From an uncultured Faecalibacterium sp. (GTDB taxonomy: Bacteria > Bacillota > Clostridia > Oscillospirales > Ruminococcaceae): a stretch of 13,607 nt of DNA. The DNA lies in assembly GCA_934553285.1 (NCBI GenBank), contig CAKTFD010000061.1, positions 1 to 13,607 of the forward strand. The letters are read 5' to 3'. Below are positions 1 to 8,585 of the stretch, piece after piece (position 1 is the first letter of the stretch; each line of letters begins with the position of its first letter). Below the pieces are notes generated by a model, which saw only the letters and a list, made by a program, of their open reading frames with translations, was not told where the DNA came from and made no database searches. Made by a program: the position numbers and the translations under genes.

Positions 1-1151
<1,151 letters not shown>

Positions 1152-3284
1152 TTACATTCCCTCCAGACATTTCAGGATCGGGGCATCAGACAGGTTCTTT
1201 TTGCCAGCTGTAGGCACCAGCTCCCAGAACTTTGCCCCGCCTTTTTCTGCAGCGGTGATCAGCCCCACCTGTTCCAGCGCGGTGACTGCCACCAGCGTTT
1301 TGCCGGTTTGTTCCTCCCCCAGCTTTGCGCACAGCGGCTGCAGATCCTCCGCGTGCCAGCGGCGTGCCTGCAGCTCCCGGTATACGGCAATGATATGGCT
1401 GCGCGCCGGGGTGATCTCGCGTTTTTGTTCCTCGGTCAGCGGGGTGCCGCGGCGCAGGGCCTGCACCAGTGCAGCCTGCCGCGCCAGCTCTGTACCCAGC
1501 CCGGCCGGGTGCAGATCCAGGATGCGGCCGGAGAGCTGTGCCCCCCGGGTGGACTCGTAGACCGAAAGATTGAGTACCGCGTCCACCACATCGCCCAGCG
1601 TATAGGGCAGTTGCTCGGCAGGCATCCCGAACCAGACGGCGTACAGGCAGGCATTGCCCTGCCGCAGCCGCAGGCGGCTGTGCCGCCCCTCCGACACCGG
1701 GTATACCCCGTCCACCACCGCATTCTGCAAAAGGAACACCGGGGTGGGGTTCTCGGCCCCGTAGGGTGCCAGCTGATCCAGATGGCGCACGCTTTCCACG
1801 GTGATGCGGTCCAGATGGATGGCCACATCGCAGGTAAGCGGCGGGGTGTGCAGCACCGGGCACTCCCGGGCAGCCCACTCGTTCAGGCGGCGGCGCAGTT
1901 CCGGCAGATTTTCTTCCCGGACGGAAAGGCCTGCCGCCATGGCATGGCCGCCGTAGCGTACCAGCAGATCCGCGCAGGAGCCGATGCAGGCATGCAGGTT
2001 AAAGCCCTGCACGCTGCGGCCGCTGCCCTTGCCCTCGCCGTTTGCATCGATGGTGACCACGATGACCGGGCGTCCGGTGCGCTCCACCAGCCGGGAGGCC
2101 ACGATGCCGATGACGCCGGGATGCCAGTCCCGCCCCCACAACAGCATGATCCGGTCGTCCAGCCGCTCGGGCTGCTGCTCCAGCAGTTCCTCGGCCGCTT
2201 TGAAGATCTGCTGCTCGGTCTCCTGCCGGAGCGCGTTGATCTCGTTGAGTTTATGTGCCAGCTCCCCGGCACGTTCCGGGTCCTCACAGAGCACCAGCTG
2301 CAGGGCAGTAACGGCATTATCCATCCGGCCCGCCGCGTTGATGCGGGGGGCGATGGCGTAGCTGATGTTCTCTGCCGTAACGGGTTTGCCCGCAAGGCCC
2401 ACTTCTTCCAGCAGCGCCCCAAAGCCCGGGCGGTCGGTCTGCTGCAGCTGCCGCAGGCCCGCCTTGACCAGGGTACGGTTCTCCCCTACCAGCGGCATCA
2501 CATCCGCCACGGTGCCCACAGCGGCAAGGTCGCCGCAGTAATCCAGCATCTCCTCGGGCGGGCAGCCATCCAGTGCAGCGCAGAGCTTAAACGCAACGCC
2601 CGCACCGCACAAACCTTTGAAGGGGCTGTGGTCGTCCTCCCGGCGGGGGTCCACCACTGCGACCGCTTTGGGCAGCGTTTCCGGCGGCAGATGGTGGTCG
2701 GTAATGATAAGGTCCATGCCCAGTGAGGCTGCAAACTCGGCTTCCTCCACGGCGGAGATGCCGTTATCTACCGTCACGATCAGGCTGCAGCCCTTGTTGT
2801 GCATGGACTGGATCGCATTTTTGGACAGGCCGTAGCCATCTCCCTCGCGGCTGGGCAGCATACACTTGACGGCAGCGCCCATACCCTTGAGGTGCTGGTA
2901 CAGCAACGCGGTGGCGGTCACACCGTCCACATCATAATCGCCAAAAACGGCGATGGTCTCTCCGTTATCAATGGCCTTCAAGATGCGCTGGCAGGCGGCA
3001 TCCATATCCGCCAGCAGAGAGGGGTCGGTCAATTCCTCTTCGCCCGCCAGCAGGGTCAGCGCCTCGGTGGGGTCGGTAATGCCACGGGCCACCAGGATGC
3101 CCGCCAGCAGGGCGTTCTCCTTTTGCTGGGCGGCCAGCATCATCTTATATTTCTCGTCCGACCAGGGGGCTTCGTCCATGGCCTGCTGTTCCAGCTGCTC
3201 CACTGCCTGCTCAGCAATGGCACAGGTCAGCTCCCGCACGGCGGCACGGTCCAGCGGCTTTTGTTCCCAGGCACGGTAGGTCAT
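1152..3284 (-). CDS. recJ: Single-stranded-DNA-specific exonuclease RecJ
   Basis: 5'-3' single-strand DNA exonuclease acting in recombination and repair (RecF pathway, mismatch repair). The 710-residue product shows the DHH phosphoesterase motifs in order: DYDVDG at 116-121, DNG at 173-175, DHH at 196-198 and GTVADVMPL at 257-265. The DHHA1 part carries GRSVQGFNLH and GGH at 445-447, followed by an OB-fold-like region (about 485-595) containing APYGAENPTPVF. The last 110 residues look like a helical/winged-helix extension of the Firmicutes type. The length is a little below that of Bacillus RecJ (about 786). The ATG overlaps the TGA of the upstream XpaC-like gene (ATGA), and a strong GGGAGGGAG lies 5 bases before it. 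The stop codon abuts the relA start, so translational coupling on both sides is likely. Confidence 0.97.
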   Translation of the reverse strand: MTYRAWEQKPLDRAAVRELTCAIAEQAVEQLEQQAMDEAPWSDEKYKMMLAAQQKENALLAGILVARGITDPTEALTLLAGEEELTDPSLLADMDAACQRILKAIDNGETIAVFGDYDVDGVTATALLYQHLKGMGAAVKCMLPSREGDGYGLSKNAIQSMHNKGCSLIVTVDNGISAVEEAEFAASLGMDLIITDHHLPPETLPKAVAVVDPRREDDHSPFKGLCGAGVAFKLCAALDGCPPEEMLDYCGDLAAVGTVADVMPLVGENRTLVKAGLRQLQQTDRPGFGALLEEVGLAGKPVTAENISYAIAPRINAAGRMDNAVTALQLVLCEDPERAGELAHKLNEINALRQETEQQIFKAAEELLEQQPERLDDRIMLLWGRDWHPGVIGIVASRLVERTGRPVIVVTIDANGEGKGSGRSVQGFNLHACIGSCADLLVRYGGHAMAAGLSVREENLPELRRRLNEWAARECPVLHTPPLTCDVAIHLDRITVESVRHLDQLAPYGAENPTPVFLLQNAVVDGVYPVSEGRHSRLRLRQGNACLYAVWFGMPAEQLPYTLGDVVDAVLNLSVYESTRGAQLSGRILDLHPAGLGTELARQAALVQALRRGTPLTEEQKREITPARSHIIAVYRELQARRWHAEDLQPLCAKLGEEQTGKTLVAVTALEQVGLITAAEKGGAKFWELVPTAGKKNLSDAPILKCLEGM
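1159..1164 (-). promoter_or_regulatory. relA ribosome binding site inside the recJ 3' end
   Basis: GGAGGG on the minus strand lies within the last codons of recJ (Leu-Glu-Gly-Met-stop), 7 bases before the relA ATG. It supports the relA start at 1151 and coupling of relA translation to ribosomes finishing recJ. Confidence 0.85.
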
Positions 3285-4642
3285 TTGAACTCCCTCCCGG
3301 TCAGGCCGTCGTTGGCCAGCATTCCCTGCAGGGCAGCGATCTCGGAAGAGATATCCATTGCTACGTCCGAAAGCAGGTTGTTATACAGGTTATCATACGC
3401 CTGGTTCAAGGTATGCAGGATGCCTGCGATGTCCCGGCGGATGGTCTCGGCATTTTCGCCCTGCTGGCCCTGCACATCGTTATAGGTGTGCAGCAGCTTG
3501 AGGGTGGTGGGGATATAGTATTCCGCAAAGCGGCGGGTCTTGGGCTGGCTTTCCGGGTGCACTTCCAGCCAGTCGCAGATGGCGGTAGTAGTCTTGTGCA
3601 TGTGCACAAGCTCCTCCTGTGCCTGCACATCCTGCATTACCTGCTGCTCTTTTTCCAGCACGGCAGCAAAGCGGCGGACGGTATCCAGATTGAGCGGCGG
3701 TGCGTCAGTTTCCGTTTTTTCCGGTTCCGGCTGTACTGCGGCAGCGGCGGCTGCGGCTACTGCTGCCTCCCTGGCGGCGCGGTAATCCTCTGCCGTCAGA
3801 TAGAGTGTTTCCGTTTTTTCATCCAGCCAGCCGTTCAGCCAGCCTTTGCGGATGTATTTTTGCAGCTTCTTCAGCATTTTTTTCCGGTTCTGGTGGACGA
3901 GGTCGGCCAGCATCTGGACCGAAAGGCCCTTGTGGTAGTCGGTGGTGTCCGCAAAGTCGGCGAACTGCCCCAGCTGCTTCCCGGCTTTCACCCAGGCGGA
4001 ACCGCAGGCCGTCATCCAGCCAAAGCCCGCCGTGGCAAGGGCCAGCAGGCTGCCGACGATGCCAAGCGCATTGTAGGCGGTGTTCATAAAGTAATTCGTG
4101 CCCGTCATCAACACACCGCCATCCTCCGTTGCCGTCATCACAACGTCCCCAAGGGCCGCAGGCGACACAACACCCAGGCCAATGAGGCAGCCCAGCGTTC
4201 CCAGCCCGAAGAGCACCGTGAAGGTGATGCCCACGGCCAGCAGGGCTGCACCGCCGTCCTGGCGCTTTTTGCCGTCTGCACGCAGCAGGTCTACGGGGGT
4301 CTGCTCCCCTTTCAGGCCAAAGATCTGCCGGAACCATGCGGGCATACCGGTGGCCTCGGCAGCAGCAGCATCCGCGTGCAGGGGCTGCTTTGCATCCCCG
4401 CAGGCGTAGTTTCTGCGCCCCTGCCGGAAAGCCTTTGCCGCCTCCCCGATGCCGTAGTTGGCCGCATGGACGGCTGCCTTGCCTACATCCCACGCCCGGT
4501 CGCCGATATCCATGCCCCTGCCCTCAAAGCCGTGGGCAAAGGCATCGGTCATGGTGTCGCCAAAGGCGCGCAGCTGGTCTTCCAGCTCCTGCTGTACCTG
4601 CCGGCCCTCATTATTTCGGTTATCGTTTTCACGATCGTTCAT
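3281..4642 (-). CDS. XpaC-family membrane protein (5-bromo-4-chloroindolyl phosphate hydrolysis family)
   Basis: A 453-residue protein of the XpaC family (Pfam PF10112 type), named after a Bacillus X-Pho phenotype but of unknown biochemical role. A polar N-terminal region (1-130) precedes two hydrophobic, probably membrane-spanning segments at about 131-161 and 190-213. Next comes a helical segment resembling the family's conserved winged-helix-like block (about 236-290, with KKMLKKLQKYIRKGWLNG), then an Ala-rich Glu/Pro linker (about 290-316). The C-terminal helical domain has the recognisable family pattern YIPTTLKLLHTYNDVQ, a QGENAETIRRDI stretch and a final SDVAMDISSEI. The ATG at 4642 is preferred over one at 4708, because 4708 would overlap the upstream gene by 56 bases and has no family support. 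XpaC genes often neighbour telA; no telA is visible here. Family assignment is confident; function is not. Confidence 0.88.
   Translation of the reverse strand: MNDRENDNRNNEGRQVQQELEDQLRAFGDTMTDAFAHGFEGRGMDIGDRAWDVGKAAVHAANYGIGEAAKAFRQGRRNYACGDAKQPLHADAAAAEATGMPAWFRQIFGLKGEQTPVDLLRADGKKRQDGGAALLAVGITFTVLFGLGTLGCLIGLGVVSPAALGDVVMTATEDGGVLMTGTNYFMNTAYNALGIVGSLLALATAGFGWMTACGSAWVKAGKQLGQFADFADTTDYHKGLSVQMLADLVHQNRKKMLKKLQKYIRKGWLNGWLDEKTETLYLTAEDYRAAREAAVAAAAAAAVQPEPEKTETDAPPLNLDTVRRFAAVLEKEQQVMQDVQAQEELVHMHKTTTAICDWLEVHPESQPKTRRFAEYYIPTTLKLLHTYNDVQGQQGENAETIRRDIAGILHTLNQAYDNLYNNLLSDVAMDISSEIAALQGMLANDGLTGREFK
3290..3298 (-). promoter_or_regulatory. recJ ribosome binding site
   Basis: GGGAGGGAG on the minus strand, 5 bases before the recJ ATG and inside the end of the XpaC-like gene. 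It decides the recJ start, which overlaps the upstream stop as ATGA. Confidence 0.85.
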
Positions 4643-4651
4643 CAAAATTTT

Positions 4652-4660
4652 CTCACCCTT
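4652..4660 (-). promoter_or_regulatory. Ribosome binding site of the XpaC-like gene
   Basis: AAGGGTGAG on the minus strand, 9 bases before the ATG at 4642 and overlapping the TGA of the COG2509 gene. It favours the 4642 start over the longer in-frame start at 4708. Confidence 0.75.
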
Positions 4661-6248
4661 CTGCCGGCGCATACCGGCTGATGATGGCGCGCGCCACCCG
4701 CAGTCCATCCACGGCGGCGCTCATAATGCCGCCTGCATATCCGGCACCCTCGCCGCAGGGGTAAAGCCCTGCCAGCTGGGTGCATACAAAATCTTCTTCC
4801 CGCTTGAGCCGCACCGGACTGCTGGTGCGGGTCTCAAGGCCGGTCAGGATGGCATCCGGAGCGGTGTATCCCGCGATCTTGCGCTCGTAGGCACGCAGGC
4901 CTGCCCGCAGGGTGTCGGCCAGCTCCCCGGGCAGCAGTGCGCCCAGGTCGGCCGCAGTCACGCCGCGGTCGTAGGTAGGCTGCACACTGCCGATCTGCAG
5001 CTGCCCGCGCCCTTCCAGAAAGCTCTGGATATTTTCCGCCGGGGCGGCGTAGGCCCCGGCAGCACGGCCTGCTGCGTAGGCTTTTGCCTCCAGCTCCCGC
5101 TGGAAGGCGATGGCGCGGCGGGGGTCGTTTGCAAAATCCGCCCCGCCTACGCTGACCACCACCGCTGCGTTGGCATTTTTGCCGCTGCGGGCGTGGTAGC
5201 TCATGCCGTTGGTCACAACACGCGCTTCCTCGCTGGCCGATGCCACCACCTGCCCGCCGGGGCACATACAGAAGGTGTACACGCACCGGTCGCCAACATG
5301 CTGGGAGAGCTGGTATTCCCCCCCGGGCAGTGCCGGATGCCCGGCGGCTTCGTGGTACAGGCTCTTTTCGATCTCGCTTTGCAGGTGCTCGGCGCGGAAG
5401 CCCACACTAAAGGGCTTGCATTCCAGCACAAGGCCGCTGTCCATCAGCATCCCAAAGGTATCCCGGGCCGAGTGTCCCACCGCAAACACCAGTGCCTCGC
5501 AGGCAAAGCTGCCGTTTGCGGTGGTGATGCCGGTCAGCTGGCCGTTCCGGCGTTCCAGGCCGGTGAGGGCGGTATTAAAGTGTACCTCGCCGCCCAGTGT
5601 CTCGATTTCCCTGCGGATGGAGGTGATAACGCCGCGCAGCAGGTCGGTGCCTACATGGGGCTTCTGCTTCCAGGCGATCTCCGCCGGGGCACCGTGCTGC
5701 AAAAAGACATCGGTGACAAAATCACACAATCCATCTCCGATGCGGGTGGTCAGCTTGCCATCCGAAAAGGTGCCTGCACCGCCCTCGCCGAACTGGATGT
5801 TGGCGTTGGGGTCCAGCTGCCCCGTGGCAGAAAAATGCTCCACTGCCTGCACACGGGCCTCCAGCGCCGGGCCGCGCTCCAGCACGATGGGGCGGTACCC
5901 CTGCCGTGCCAGCAGCAGGGCGGCAAACAGGCCTGCCGGGCCAAGCCCGCACACCACAGGCCGGTGTGCCAGCGGCAGGGTACCGGGCTGCAGGTCGAAT
6001 CCGGCCTTACTGTGCAGGGCGGCGTCCGGGCAGCGGGCTGCAAAGGCAGGCTCCTCCCCCGGCTGTGCCAGGCTGACCGCGACCGTATACACCAGTTTGG
6101 GCTGGCCATGACGGGCATCTACCGAGAGCTTTGCCACGCCGGTGTGTTCTACCTTGCTGCGGGGCACGCGCAGGGCATGCAGCGCCTTTTCAAATGCCTG
6201 CGGCTCCCCGGCGGAGAGCGGCAGACGGATGTTGCGAACCAGAATCAT
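4653..6248 (-). CDS. FAD-dependent oxidoreductase, COG2509 family
   Basis: A 531-residue flavoprotein of the COG2509 type (uncharacterised FAD-dependent dehydrogenase; substrate unknown), predicted cytoplasmic. An N-terminal region of about 95 residues resembles the small basic domain seen before the flavin domain in this family. The Rossmann dinucleotide motif follows: VVCGLGPAGLFAA at 98-110, ending in the acidic VLER at 122-125. Family signatures include FGEGGAGTFSDGKLTTR at 153-169, an internal FAVGHSARDTF at 255-265, a CMCPGGQVV segment at 327-335, TRTSSPVRLKRE at 473-484 and the FAD-closing GLYPCGEGAGYAGGIMSAA at 494-512. Length and motif order are complete. The ATG at 6248 has only a distant AAAAGGAA (12-base spacing). 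The stop lies 10 bases before the XpaC-like gene, so the two are probably co-transcribed. The role is not inferable from context. Confidence 0.92.
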   Translation of the reverse strand: MILVRNIRLPLSAGEPQAFEKALHALRVPRSKVEHTGVAKLSVDARHGQPKLVYTVAVSLAQPGEEPAFAARCPDAALHSKAGFDLQPGTLPLAHRPVVCGLGPAGLFAALLLARQGYRPIVLERGPALEARVQAVEHFSATGQLDPNANIQFGEGGAGTFSDGKLTTRIGDGLCDFVTDVFLQHGAPAEIAWKQKPHVGTDLLRGVITSIRREIETLGGEVHFNTALTGLERRNGQLTGITTANGSFACEALVFAVGHSARDTFGMLMDSGLVLECKPFSVGFRAEHLQSEIEKSLYHEAAGHPALPGGEYQLSQHVGDRCVYTFCMCPGGQVVASASEEARVVTNGMSYHARSGKNANAAVVVSVGGADFANDPRRAIAFQRELEAKAYAAGRAAGAYAAPAENIQSFLEGRGQLQIGSVQPTYDRGVTAADLGALLPGELADTLRAGLRAYERKIAGYTAPDAILTGLETRTSSPVRLKREEDFVCTQLAGLYPCGEGAGYAGGIMSAAVDGLRVARAIISRYAPAEG

Positions 6249-6366
6249 GTTACAATGTATTTCCTTTTATAGCAATTCGGCTTTTTTCATGCAGCAGCAA
6301 CAGCGTTGCATTGCATATCGCAGGGATGCTGCTTTGATGTTGCAATAATTCTTGACTTGCGATCGT
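6249..6366. other. 118-base gap between cdaR and the COG2509 gene with a small hairpin
   Basis: This is the only sizeable gap within the long minus-strand run. It is AT-richer than its surroundings and contains an imperfect hairpin at 6290-6315: GCAAC/GTTGC around a 3-base loop, with flanking TGCA/TGCA pairing. No U-tract follows the hairpin in the minus direction, so it does not look like an intrinsic terminator. No promoter with both boxes is convincing. A TGC-TATAAA at 6266-6274 could be an extended -10 element, but it overlaps the probable ribosome binding site of the next gene. Whether transcription passes through from cdaR is open. Confidence 0.4.
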
Positions 6367-7671
6367 TTAGTTGCTTTCAATACGGCACTGCAGCACATAG
6401 CTGCCCAGGGCAAAGATCTTGCCGTTGGCGGGCACATACAGGCGGCAGGCAATGTTCTGCTGGCCGGTGGCCACTGCAAAGTCCTCGGCATCGATCTCAA
6501 TGACCACCTGCTCCGGGGTCAAAGTTTCCATGGCGCCCTTCGGCCCGCAGAGGATCACGTTCATCAGCCGCTCAGTCTCCACCGTCAGCTGATAGGTAGA
6601 GGGCAGGTTGACCACCTGCACACAGCTGGAGGGCAGGTTCATGGTCTTAGTCTCCAGGCCGGAGCAGTCAAAGCTGACCGTGATGGTGGCGATATTATCC
6701 AGCAGATAGATATCCGCCGGCAGCTCGATGGGCATCTCGTACACCTTGTTCAGGGTAAAGGTGGACAGGTCGATGGTGCCGATGGACAAAGTGGACAGGG
6801 CATCGATCTTTTCTGCCGGGCCGGCCACCTTGAGCTGCTTGCAGCTGAGCGCATAGCTCAGCACCGAGTTATCAAACCCGCGCGGTGCGTTGATAAAATT
6901 CACACTTACAGGCAGGGTCGCCATCTTGTACACCTGCAGCGTTACATCCACGTTGCTTTCTTCCATCGTGGTGTACTCGAACTTGACCTCTTTGCCGCCG
7001 CTGGTGTAAAAGCGCAGCGGGGTCTCCAGGGTGACGGACTCGGTCAGCTCGCCGCTGTAGGTCACCTCGGCGGTGCAGGTGGCCACCTTGCTCAGCTCAC
7101 TGCTGGGGCCGGACAGGGTGACTGTTTCCTTGGAAACATCGGTGCTGTAGAGGATATAGCCATCCGCGATGCGCAGATAGTTGGTGGTAACAACGACGGG
7201 CAGGGTCTTTTCCTCCACTACATCAAACACCACATCCACCGTATTGTCGCTGCCCTCCATGGTAACGGTCACGCCGTTGAGCATACCGCTGGCACCGCGC
7301 ACCAGCAGACGCAGGGTCTTCTGGCCGCTGTCCCGCACGCTGGACCAGTCCGGGTAAACTACAAAATCCGAGGCCGTCAGCCCGCCGATGGTATAGCCAT
7401 CGCCGGAAAGTTTCAGATTCACGGTCTTATCCTCGGCGCTGACGATGCTCAGCCCCCGGGAAGTATAGGCGGAAGAATCGTAGGTATAATCCACCGGCAC
7501 ATTATAGATGGTGTTGGTGGTGCCGGGCTGCACGATGATGGTGACCACCATCCAGGCCACGATCGCGCCCAGCACGGACAACGCCAGCCGGATGCGGCGG
7601 TCGTCCAGGATATTCTTTTTTTGCCGGACGCCAGGCTTGGTGCCGCCGGTCTTGTTGGGCTGATTGCTCAT
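6367..7671 (-). CDS. cdaR: CdaR, YbbR-domain regulator of the diadenylate cyclase
   Basis: A membrane-anchored extracytoplasmic protein that in Firmicutes binds and modulates CdaA. It has 434 residues: a basic cytoplasmic N-terminus with QKKN and DDRRIR, one transmembrane segment at about 27-48 (LSVLGAIVAWMVVTIIV), then a beta-rich exterior of tandem YbbR-like repeats. I count four repeat-like units at about 52-150, 155-247, 250-335 and 340-432, recognisable by recurring LPV/TVxLSGPSSEL/xKVAGPAEKI-type segments. The ATG at 7671 overlaps the cdaA stop as ATGA and has GGGGAGG 10 bases upstream. An in-frame ATG 13 codons earlier (7710) lies inside cdaA and is less likely. Adjacency to cdaA is the conserved arrangement and supports the call. 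Confidence 0.94.
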   Translation of the reverse strand: MSNQPNKTGGTKPGVRQKKNILDDRRIRLALSVLGAIVAWMVVTIIVQPGTTNTIYNVPVDYTYDSSAYTSRGLSIVSAEDKTVNLKLSGDGYTIGGLTASDFVVYPDWSSVRDSGQKTLRLLVRGASGMLNGVTVTMEGSDNTVDVVFDVVEEKTLPVVVTTNYLRIADGYILYSTDVSKETVTLSGPSSELSKVATCTAEVTYSGELTESVTLETPLRFYTSGGKEVKFEYTTMEESNVDVTLQVYKMATLPVSVNFINAPRGFDNSVLSYALSCKQLKVAGPAEKIDALSTLSIGTIDLSTFTLNKVYEMPIELPADIYLLDNIATITVSFDCSGLETKTMNLPSSCVQVVNLPSTYQLTVETERLMNVILCGPKGAMETLTPEQVVIEIDAEDFAVATGQQNIACRLYVPANGKIFALGSYVLQCRIESN

Positions 7672-8570
7672 TGCTGTTCGTCCTCCCCTTTCTGGCTGAC
7701 CCAGTTCCACAGCTTTATCGCCCGGTCCTTCCAGGTATCGGCGGTGTTCTTTTCCACCGTGGTCTCCTTGGGGATCATCTCATCGATGAGCCGGGTGTAC
7801 AGGGTCTGGCGGTCAAAATGACGGATCAGCACGCCGTTTTTGGCCATGGAGATGATGCCGGTCTCCTCGCTTACAACGATGGCGATGGCATCGGAGTTTT
7901 CGGCAATGCCCAGGCAGGCGCGGTGGCGGGTACCCATATCCTTGCCCAGATCCAGGTTGTTGGAAAGGGGCAGCACGCAGCCCGCAGCCTTGATGCGGCC
8001 ATTCTCGATGATAGCGGCACCATCATGCAGGGGGGTGCCCTCGTAGAAAATGGTGCCCAGCACCTCCAGGTTGACCGAGCTGTTCACCGGGGTGCCGGTG
8101 CGCACGATCTCGGAGAGGTTGGTGTGGCGCTCCAGCACGATCAGGGCGCCGGTTTTGGTCTCAGAAAAGCGCTCTGCCGCATCGCAGATGGCGATGATGG
8201 CGCTGCGCCAGGCCCCTTTCAGGCTGGGGTCGTTATAGCGTCCCTTTACGTTGAACAGCTTGGAGGCCCACTGGTCGGTCTGGCCCATACGCTCCAGCGC
8301 ACGGCGGATCTCGGGCTGGAACAGCACCACAAGGGTCAGCAGACCGACCTGCAGCAGCGAGTTGAGCAGCCAGGTAACGGTGCGCATATTCAGGGTATTG
8401 GCCACCAGATACACCACCATGACCAGCAGCGCGCCTTTAGCCAGCTGCCCGGCGCGGGTGCGGTTGATGATGCCCAGCAGCTGATAGATCAGAAACGCGA
8501 TGATGATGATATCCAGCAGATCGACAATTTTAAAGGTCTGAAAATTGGCGATGATCGCATTCAGTGTCAT
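7668..8570 (-). CDS. cdaA: Diadenylate cyclase CdaA (c-di-AMP synthase)
   Basis: Condenses two ATP to the second messenger c-di-AMP, which controls potassium and osmolyte transport and cell-wall homeostasis in Firmicutes. The 300-residue length fits CdaA rather than DisA. Three hydrophobic segments span the N-terminus (about 14-35, 46-62, 70-84), typical of the membrane-bound class. The DAC (DisA_N) domain follows, with the catalytic DGA at 183-185 (LHDGAAII) and GTRHR at 213-217. It ends in a charged tail rich in Lys, Glu and Gln. The ATG has AGAGGAG 9 bases upstream and lies 15 bases after ispDF; the 3' end overlaps cdaR. In many Firmicutes glmM follows cdaA-cdaR; here it does not. Confidence 0.97.
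   Translation of the reverse strand: MTLNAIIANFQTFKIVDLLDIIIIAFLIYQLLGIINRTRAGQLAKGALLVMVVYLVANTLNMRTVTWLLNSLLQVGLLTLVVLFQPEIRRALERMGQTDQWASKLFNVKGRYNDPSLKGAWRSAIIAICDAAERFSETKTGALIVLERHTNLSEIVRTGTPVNSSVNLEVLGTIFYEGTPLHDGAAIIENGRIKAAGCVLPLSNNLDLGKDMGTRHRACLGIAENSDAIAIVVSEETGIISMAKNGVLIRHFDRQTLYTRLIDEMIPKETTVEKNTADTWKDRAIKLWNWVSQKGEDEQQ
7682..7688 (-). promoter_or_regulatory. cdaR ribosome binding site
   Basis: GGGGAGG on the minus strand within the end of cdaA, 10 bases before the ATG at 7671. It supports the short cdaR start and the ATGA overlap. Confidence 0.8.
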
Positions 8571-8585
8571 GGGTGCACGCTCCTC

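Noticed and set aside
3750..3790. GCN-type repeat resembling a microsatellite
   Set aside because: It encodes the Ala-rich linker of the XpaC-like protein using mixed alanine codons, so it is explained by coding sequence rather than a simple tandem repeat.
6266..6274. Extended -10 element (TGC-TATAAA) as a promoter for the COG2509 gene
   Set aside because: Transcription would begin after the only plausible ribosome binding site (AAAAGGAA at 6261-6268), leaving an almost leaderless message, and no good -35 box is present. The overlap makes the ribosome-site reading more likely.
6290..6315. The hairpin after cdaR as an intrinsic terminator
   Set aside because: In the minus direction it is followed by an A-rich stretch, not a U-tract, and the stem is interrupted by an internal loop.
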